A DNA stretch of 46,156 nt. It comes from JAVBSN01 sp031547045 (GTDB lineage Bacteria; Bacillota; Clostridia; Lachnospirales; Lachnospiraceae). The notes beneath the pieces are model-generated. The model worked only from the letters and a program-made list of their open reading frames with translations. It ran no database searches and was not told the DNA's origin. The stretch's first letter is position 1. Each line of letters begins with the position of its first letter. Position numbers and translations under genes: made by a program. The stretch covers positions 1 through 46,156 of the forward strand of contig JAVBSN010000049.1 in the NCBI GenBank assembly GCA_031547045.1, given 5' to 3'. Below are positions 40,507 to 46,156 of the stretch, one piece after another.

Positions 40507-41406
40507 CTAATCTTCTTCATTTTTAGATAATAGTATTGATACAATTCCACAACTTATTCCACCTATTGGATATACTATCCATGCAATATGCCATGCATTT
40601 GCCAAAAATCCGAATAGTAAAAATATCATAGTTGCTACTAGCATAATACAGCCACACCATCTACCAATCTTATCGTTTTGTTTTTTTATTTCATGATTAA
40701 GATTGCTTTTATTATTATATGCTTCAATATCATACTTTTCCTTCTGTGTTCCTGCATATACCAAAATTGGTACTGCTATAGTAACACATAACATAAGCAA
40801 GCCACTAAATATATCATTAGTATAGCCTTCTGGCAAAGATATTATTTCCCCACCCATACATATAATCACACCAACTAATATAAGGGCTACTGGGATTGCA
40901 ATTAATAAAGGAAATCGCTTATTAAATTGGTCTAATTGTTTCTGTGTATAAAAAGGCTCTACCACTGGGTATTTCTTGCTAAAATCTTCATGCCATATTC
41001 CATTTACTACGAATATTACAACAGCAACTACAACAAAAAGCATAAATATAATACTGCCAAAATCCTCTGCATTAGGTATGTTGAATCCTTCTATAAATTG
41101 ATGAATAGTAAGACCTGACAGAATAATACCAACTCCAATAGAAATCCATTTGCTGAATGTATTCATATGTTTTTCGTATTCCTCATTTGTAACTATATCT
41201 TTCTCTTTCACATCTCCACGAAGTAATGCATCCATACTACATTGAAACATATCACAGATTTGTATAAGCTTATCCATCTCTGGTGTGCTAGTATCACTTT
41301 CCCACTTTGACACAGACTTTCTAGACACTGCTAATTGCTCTGCCAGTTCCTCCTTTGTAATATTTTTTTGTTTTCTTAAATATTGAAGGTTTCCCCCAAA
41401 ACTCAT
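40507..41406 (-). CDS. XRE-family helix-turn-helix membrane protein
   Basis: This 299-residue protein has an N-terminal HTH_3 domain (about 7-60, LRKQKNITKEELAEQLAVSRKSVSKWESD) and then about seven membrane segments. HTH-plus-membrane proteins of this type are common in Firmicutes, perhaps reading a membrane signal. GAGAGGA lies seven bases before the ATG. Confidence 0.92.
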   Translation of the reverse strand: MSFGGNLQYLRKQKNITKEELAEQLAVSRKSVSKWESDTSTPEMDKLIQICDMFQCSMDALLRGDVKEKDIVTNEEYEKHMNTFSKWISIGVGIILSGLTIHQFIEGFNIPNAEDFGSIIFMLFVVVAVVIFVVNGIWHEDFSKKYPVVEPFYTQKQLDQFNKRFPLLIAIPVALILVGVIICMGGEIISLPEGYTNDIFSGLLMLCVTIAVPILVYAGTQKEKYDIEAYNNKSNLNHEIKKQNDKIGRWCGCIMLVATMIFLLFGFLANAWHIAWIVYPIGGISCGIVSILLSKNEED

Positions 41407-41524
41407 ATTGTTGTCCTCTCTTTCGATTTGATGCCTTAATTATATGGCTGAGCAGGCGCAACTACTACCAATTTTGTGTTGCATTTGAAGAATTTCATGT
41501 AAACAATCGGTTGCATTTATTATT

Positions 41525-43126
41525 TTACCCCTGTATATCTCTCTTATTATAACCTATATACCCTACAACTGCCATAACCACTGCCACCACTGTAAGCATA
41601 ACCAACGTTCCATAATTAACCTCTTCCATTGGAAGTTTGGGAATATATCCATATGGAGATAGCTTTAGAACCCAATCTGATGCTTGCATTAGACTTCCTA
41701 AGTATACAAGAAGGAATGATACTCCTAAATACATCCAAGCAAATGATGTCTTACTAGGTAGCCATCCAATAAGCAATACAGTTAATCCTAGCATTACCCA
41801 TATAGCAGGTATATACACTGCCATAGCCTTAACCAATGACATTAATTCAATTTTATTCTCCAATACAGAATAACTTGCTACCCATAATCCAAAAGCACAT
41901 GATAGTGGTATAATAACACTATTAATAACTGCATTTACAAAATATCCACTCATTAATCTATTTCTCGAAACACTTCTAGATAAAATATGCTCCGTATGAT
42001 TTCTCTTTTCTTCCCCTCTAAGTTTTAACATAACTGTTAATACTGGAATAGTTGCAAACATTGACAACACCGACATAATCATAGTCAAAAAACCTTCTGT
42101 TAACGTATGACCTTCCGTTGATAGCACCTGTTGTAACATTGCATTTCCCTCTAAGAAAGATTCTAGATCCCCCATTACAGAACCATATAATGCTCCTAAC
42201 ACTATGCATCCTATAAACCAAGAAATAATAGTTGTTCTAAGTAATTTGAAACCTAATCCCATTGGTGTTTGTAAAAATGCAGATGCATGTTCCCTTCCTT
42301 TTCTTGCTGGAATAAATCCTTGCTCCATATCTCTTATTCCATTAAGATAAAATGCTATTAACATAATTACTAGGGTAATCATCAACACTACAAATACTGG
42401 CCACCATATATTTTCTACATATACTTGTGTACGAAGAATCAATCCTAATGGGGAAACACGTGCCAATGTTTCGTTTTTAATATCTCCTATTGCACGAACC
42501 ATATATAATACACCAAATACAATAAATGTATAACCCATAGCACCTTTTGAGTTGGAAGATAGTTGTGCAAATACTGCTGTAATTGCTGCAAAAAGTAATC
42601 CCGATACTCCAAGTACCACTCCATAAAGCATAGATCCTTCCACATCCATACCTTCTATATTTAATACCGCTAAAGATATTCCTGTAAATATGGCTAACAC
42701 TGCATTTACAATAAATGCTACTACCATAGTTGCTGTTAGATTAGACAATCTTCCAACTGGCAAAGATCTTACAACTTCTATTCTTCCTCGCTCTTCATCT
42801 CGTCTCGTATGACGAAGCACCAAAAATATATTCATAATTGCCACTGCTATAATTGTAAATAATATCATTTCATTACCTACCATAGCTCCAACATGATAAT
42901 CATTAATACCATATACAGGACCACACATTGCTACCATAGCAGGATTTTCCATAGTCATAGCCATTCCCATCTTATCTGCTGCCGAATCATACATTCCGTC
43001 AAAGGCAAGAGGAACCATAACAGTTACAGCAATCAATGACAATATCCAAATGGTACTCATAATTCTTTCTCTTCGTAAAATAAATCTTACTAATTTCAAA
43101 CAATTATTATTTAGCTGCTTTAACAC
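41525..43126 (-). CDS. ABC-2 type exporter permease (two fused halves)
   Basis: The product has about 12 membrane segments in two six-segment halves. I choose the GTG at 43126: GGAGG lies eight bases ahead, while the GTG at 43135 lies inside that ribosome site. It gives 533 residues. The gene overlaps the ATPase gene by 20 bases. With the ATPase and TetR it forms an inducible exporter of unknown substrate. Confidence 0.88.
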   Translation of the reverse strand: MLKQLNNNCLKLVRFILRRERIMSTIWILSLIAVTVMVPLAFDGMYDSAADKMGMAMTMENPAMVAMCGPVYGINDYHVGAMVGNEMILFTIIAVAIMNIFLVLRHTRRDEERGRIEVVRSLPVGRLSNLTATMVVAFIVNAVLAIFTGISLAVLNIEGMDVEGSMLYGVVLGVSGLLFAAITAVFAQLSSNSKGAMGYTFIVFGVLYMVRAIGDIKNETLARVSPLGLILRTQVYVENIWWPVFVVLMITLVIMLIAFYLNGIRDMEQGFIPARKGREHASAFLQTPMGLGFKLLRTTIISWFIGCIVLGALYGSVMGDLESFLEGNAMLQQVLSTEGHTLTEGFLTMIMSVLSMFATIPVLTVMLKLRGEEKRNHTEHILSRSVSRNRLMSGYFVNAVINSVIIPLSCAFGLWVASYSVLENKIELMSLVKAMAVYIPAIWVMLGLTVLLIGWLPSKTSFAWMYLGVSFLLVYLGSLMQASDWVLKLSPYGYIPKLPMEEVNYGTLVMLTVVAVVMAVVGYIGYNKRDIQG

Positions 43127-44018
43127 GGTCCTCACCTCCGTCCACGTTATAATGACTCATAAACAAATCCTCTAGAGTTGGTGGAGTGCTTTCAAGTTTA
43201 GTAACACCAAATTGTGAAATATGAGCTACAACATTTTCAACTTTTGCAGAGTCAACTTGAAAAGAAATCCTCTTATCTTCACCAACAATACCACTTACAC
43301 CTTCAATATTATCTAATCCTGTAACAATTTTATTTGTTGCAATCTTCATATTTACTCTAGTCAAATGGCGTAGTTCATCCAGTGTACCTGTCTCTATAAT
43401 CTTTCCTTCACGAATAATACCTACAGTATCACATAGCTGCTCAACCTCTGATAAAATGTGACTAGATAATAAAATACTTTTGCCTTGCTTCTTCTGCTCA
43501 TTTACACATTCTTGAAATACTCTTTCCATTAAAGGATCTAATCCAGATGTAGGTTCATCTAAAATATATAAATCTGCATCAGATGCAAATGCTGCTACTA
43601 AAGCAACCTTTTGCCTATTACCCTTTGAATAAGTACGACATTTCTTTGAAGGGTCTAAATCAAACATTTCAATTAATTTATCTCTATAATTTTTATTTCC
43701 TTTTCCTCTTAGGCTAACAAATAAATCTATAACCTCACCACCAGTTAAATTTGACCATAGATTTACATCTCCTGGTACATAAGCAATTCTACTATGAATA
43801 TCAACAGCTTCCTTCCAAGCATCTTTTCCAAATACTTGAGCCTTACCACTAGTTGCATTTAATATTCCAAGAAGAACACGAATAGTTGTTGTCTTTCCTG
43901 CACCATTTGGTCCTATAAAACCATATACTTCCCCTTCTTTTACTTGCAAATTCACTCCATTAAGAGCTATGAACTTTCCAAACTTCTTTACCAAATCCTC
44001 TGTTTCTAGTATATACAT
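43107..44018 (-). CDS. ABC transporter ATP-binding protein
   Basis: The 303-residue protein has Walker A GPNGAGKTTT, signature YSKGNRQKVALVAAF (degenerate LSGGQ), Walker B LYILDEPTSGLDPL and the H-loop SSHILSE. Its end overlaps the permease gene. It follows the TetR gene after five bases, so all three are co-transcribed. Confidence 0.97.
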   Translation of the reverse strand: MYILETEDLVKKFGKFIALNGVNLQVKEGEVYGFIGPNGAGKTTTIRVLLGILNATSGKAQVFGKDAWKEAVDIHSRIAYVPGDVNLWSNLTGGEVIDLFVSLRGKGNKNYRDKLIEMFDLDPSKKCRTYSKGNRQKVALVAAFASDADLYILDEPTSGLDPLMERVFQECVNEQKKQGKSILLSSHILSEVEQLCDTVGIIREGKIIETGTLDELRHLTRVNMKIATNKIVTGLDNIEGVSGIVGEDKRISFQVDSAKVENVVAHISQFGVTKLESTPPTLEDLFMSHYNVDGGEDRVKAAK

Positions 44019-44023
44019 TGTTG

Positions 44024-44659
44024 TTATCTCCTCTCATTATAGAAAATATTTTTTAAATCTTCTAAAAATACATAAAATTCTTCTAATAAAACATCAAAAT
44101 CCATGTGTATCCAATCCTGTGCTTTAAGGGATGCTGTCATCTCCTTCTCATATCCTGCCATACACCTAACAATCAATTTCATAACTCTTTCAGGGGGAAT
44201 GTCTTTTCTAAACATAGATGTATCTACATTCTTATATATTCTAGAAAAACCTTCATCCCTTACTTTATCCAGATATTCTGCCGCTTCCTTTGATATTGGT
44301 TCATCATCTCTATTCAAATAAATATATCCAAAGAATTCAAAAGCAGGAGGATTCTCATGGTAGGCCTTCATCTTAATGGTACTTGCCATTCTATATTTCT
44401 CAATAAAATCAGTTTCATCCTCATCAATCTTCAAAAGATACTTTTCCATAATAAAATTTACGCCATAAAATATTAAATCATGGTATAACTCTTCTTTATT
44501 ATTGAAATAATAGAATAATGTACCTTTGCTAATCCCTGCTTTTTTAATGATTCTATTTGTGGACGCTTTGACATATCCATGATTTGCAAATTCTTCAAAT
44601 GCCACATCTAGAATTCTTCGTTGTTTATCTAATTCTAGACTTTTAAATACTTGATTAAT
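44024..44659 (-). CDS. TetR-family repressor, probable ATT start
   Basis: The N-terminal HTH (about 12-55, KQRRILDVAFEEFANHGYVKASTNRIIKKAGISKGTLFYYF) is followed by a helical ligand-binding domain. An ATG exists at 44686, but it lies inside the operator (44678-44692) and lacks a ribosome site. AGAGGTG is six bases before an in-frame ATT at 44659, giving NQVFKSLELDKQRRIL, the usual TetR N-terminus. So ATT is the likely start. It should repress its own operon with the ABC exporter genes. Confidence 0.88.
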   Translation of the reverse strand: MNQVFKSLELDKQRRILDVAFEEFANHGYVKASTNRIIKKAGISKGTLFYYFNNKEELYHDLIFYGVNFIMEKYLLKIDEDETDFIEKYRMASTIKMKAYHENPPAFEFFGYIYLNRDDEPISKEAAEYLDKVRDEGFSRIYKNVDTSMFRKDIPPERVMKLIVRCMAGYEKEMTASLKAQDWIHMDFDVLLEEFYVFLEDLKNIFYNERR

Positions 44660-44677
44660 ATATAACACCTCTTTTCT

Positions 44678-44692
44678 TGACCACATCGGTCA
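44678..44692. promoter_or_regulatory. TetR operator 1
   Basis: TGACCGATGTGGTCA on the minus strand is a dyad (TGACC ... GGTCA). It overlaps the start of the TetR transcript, between -10 and the ribosome site. Confidence 0.85.
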
Positions 44693-44702
44693 GTATATAG
44701 TT

Positions 44703-44731
44703 ATATTACCACCGCTGACCACTATGGTCAA
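44703..44731 (-). promoter_or_regulatory. Promoter of the TetR-ABC operon
   Basis: On the minus strand TTGACC (44731-44726), a 17-base spacer and TAATAT (44708-44703). The -35 lies within operator 2. Confidence 0.8.
44716..44730. promoter_or_regulatory. TetR operator 2
   Basis: TGACCATAGTGGTCA on the minus strand is a perfect TGACCA/TGGTCA dyad, matching operator 1 at 12 of 15 positions and covering the -35. Confidence 0.85.
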
Positions 44732-44832
44732 TAGTTTTTTCTTTAAATTTCTATATATTTTTTATCGTAAAATACCTTTTATTATGGTATACTATGAATA
44801 CTTGGCAATTACTTTTTCCTATGGGGGCTTTT

Positions 44833-45537
44833 ATGAATACATTTAAAAAATTTATATATATTTTATTAGTTTGTTCACTTATATTTTCTCTTACTGGCTG
44901 TTCTTCTAGCAAAACTTATGAACAGTATGTTAGAGGATTATTAGACCTTAATTATAAGGGCGAATTTGACGACTATACTAAAACTACTAAATCAAGAGAA
45001 TCTGATGCTGAGGCTATATACGAAGCAAGTATGGATTCACTTGCTGATAGTTATATTGAATACTATGGTATTAAGCTTGTTGACAGTGGCGAGACTAAGG
45101 TAAATTTTATTGACCTAGTTAAGAAGATATATAGCAAATCTAATTACGAAGTTGTTTGTATTGGTAAGATTGCTGATGTCTACTATGTAGATGTAACTGT
45201 GGCACCTATGGATATATTAGATATAACTAATGAAGAAGTTATTAACTATATAGAAGAGTTTAATGACCGAATTGCTAAGGGTGATTTTGATGAATATGAG
45301 ATTATCCAATACGAGCAAGAATATGCTGATGGTATTATTGCAATACTAGAAAATGCAATTCCAAATATATCATACAAAGAAGCAACCACTCTCTCTATTC
45401 CTATTTCTGAAGGAGATTATTACTCTATAAATGATTATGATTTTATAGCTATTAGTAAGTTAATAATTACTAAAGATGCTTCTGAAGATGGTTTATCCCT
45501 AGATGATGCTGAAAATTCAGAATCAATAACCGAATAA
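44833..45537 (+). CDS. Lipoprotein, unknown function (DUF5105-like)
   Basis: ATG at 44833 gives a signal peptide with lipobox LTGC (FIYILLVCSLIFSLTGCSSSK), so it is a lipoprotein on the outer face of the membrane. The body (YEQYVRGLLDLNYKGEFDDYTKTT ... EEYIEEFNDRI-like) resembles the DUF5105 group of Firmicute lipoproteins. The far-upstream ATG at 44794 would put the signal peptide 13 residues in. A terminator follows. Confidence 0.88.
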   Translation: MNTFKKFIYILLVCSLIFSLTGCSSSKTYEQYVRGLLDLNYKGEFDDYTKTTKSRESDAEAIYEASMDSLADSYIEYYGIKLVDSGETKVNFIDLVKKIYSKSNYEVVCIGKIADVYYVDVTVAPMDILDITNEEVINYIEEFNDRIAKGDFDEYEIIQYEQEYADGIIAILENAIPNISYKEATTLSIPISEGDYYSINDYDFIAISKLIITKDASEDGLSLDDAENSESITE

Positions 45538-45543
45538 TAATAA

Positions 45544-45572
45544 GGCGCTTCACCATCGAAGCGCCCTTTTCA
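45544..45572 (+). terminator. Terminator after the lipoprotein gene
   Basis: GGCGCTTC (45544-45551), loop ACCATC, GAAGCGCC (45558-45565), then CTTTT. Confidence 0.92.
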
Positions 45573-45588
45573 TATCTGATTATATTTC

Positions 45589-46156
45589 TTAATTAGCTGC
45601 AAACTTTCCTATTAGATGACCGTCTGTTTCATCCATATTATAATACCATACTCCATCAGTTATAAGACCTCTGGCTATCATTCCATTCCAGTGATAAAAT
45701 ACCACTTGCCCAAATGGATCATATCCAAAACCAGTATTTATTAGGCTACCGTCTGCCTGTGCATAACCCAAATCTACTCCATTAGCAAATCTAAAGTATT
45801 CGTTTTGTTTCATCTTTCCATTGCCATCTAAGTAATATGGTTTACCGTCAACAAATGTTATTACATCTTTATATAAATATCCTGATGTATCAAAGTAACA
45901 GGTATATCCTACACCAGAACAATATTGAAACTTATCAAACAACTCATGTCCTTGCCCATCAAAGTATATTAAATGTACTCCATCCGGGTGATAAGTTAAT
46001 CTATTCTTCATTGGCGTTCCATCAGCTTGAAGATAGTATGTGTATGCTCCATCAAAGAAGAATACATCTGTCATCTTCACTCCACCTAATGTATAGCTTT
46101 CATTCTTCCAAGTACCACCATGTGTAATACGGCTATAATAATCTCCTTTTTTGATT
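45589..46156 (-). CDS. Cell-wall-binding repeat protein (choline-binding-like), C-terminal part
   Basis: The frame stays open past the GTG at 46080 to the window's right edge, with RITHGGTWKNESYTLGG ahead, so the true start lies outside. The sequence is a row of about 20-residue aromatic repeats (YYLQADGTPMKNRL, YYLDGNGKMKQNEYFRF, WYYNMDETDGHL), the pattern of choline/cell-wall-binding repeats. No enzymatic part is visible. Its surface location is inferred from the repeats. Confidence 0.88.
   Translation of the reverse strand, partial: IKKGDYYSRITHGGTWKNESYTLGGVKMTDVFFFDGAYTYYLQADGTPMKNRLTYHPDGVHLIYFDGQGHELFDKFQYCSGVGYTCYFDTSGYLYKDVITFVDGKPYYLDGNGKMKQNEYFRFANGVDLGYAQADGSLINTGFGYDPFGQVVFYHWNGMIARGLITDGVWYYNMDETDGHLIGKFAAN

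Noticed and set aside
1..46156. tRNA, rRNA, CRISPR, transposase or phage genes
   Set aside because: I looked for them on both strands and saw none that I could support by eye.

Overview
The window looks like chromosome of a low-GC, anaerobic Firmicute of the Lachnospiraceae/Clostridia type. Evidence: AT-rich DNA with strong AGGAGG ribosome sites, a fermentative pyruvate formate-lyase system, BofA and YaaL-type proteins, a Gram-positive Tad pilus cluster with DUF5702 and FHA proteins, and a choline-binding-like cell-wall repeat protein. I see no tRNA, rRNA, CRISPR array, insertion sequence or prophage.

Layout. (1) 1-2218, plus strand: the 3' end of a pyruvate formate-lyase (PFL) gene that stops before its glycyl-radical domain, a 70-residue cysteine-containing look-alike of the start of that domain, a separate 79-residue glycyl-radical domain, the PFL-activating enzyme, and a tiny 2[4Fe-4S] ferredoxin. 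This naturally split PFL with an extra middle protein is the most unusual thing in the window. (2) 2284-10064, minus strand: two proteins of unknown function, phosphofructokinase, recR, ybaB, dnaX and a flavodoxin-SCP2 fusion. (3) 10267-10829: wreck of an AlbA_2-type regulator. (4) 10867-19810, minus strand: a Tad/Flp pilus operon in the order prepilin peptidase, TadZ, TadA, TadB, TadC, Flp pilin, DUF5702 protein, two TadE-like proteins and an FHA protein. It has a good promoter, an ATT start, a hairpin after the pilin gene and an apparent ATG-TAA start in the peptidase gene. (5) 19827-25425: bofA and yaaL diverging, then uvrB-uvrA. (6) 25597-28055: a redox pair (double-rubredoxin protein plus ferredoxin), a PAS protein with a kinase-like N-terminal scrap, and a small membrane protein. 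(7) 28144-32853: two-component system and ABC-2 transporter. (8) 33044-44692: regulators and membrane proteins, including two MerR-family genes with classic 19-bp-spaced promoters, a GyrI-like protein, a GGDEF-EAL protein with a periplasmic-binding-type sensor, a voltage-gated-type potassium channel, an XRE-membrane protein, and a TetR-ABC exporter operon with two operators. (9) 44833-46156: a lipoprotein and the 3' part of a cell-wall-binding-repeat protein.

How the genes fit together. The PFL block forms acetyl-CoA and formate in an oxygen-sensitive way. Keeping the radical-bearing domain as a separate, highly translated subunit would let an oxygen-cleaved domain be swapped out, as is known for the E. 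coli spare part GrcA/YfiD, but here the split appears to be the normal state. The recR-ybaB-dnaX and uvrBA blocks are replication and repair housekeeping. The Tad block builds a surface pilus. Much of the rest is small sensing-and-export modules, each with its own regulator. All calls are from reading the sequence; no database search was run.
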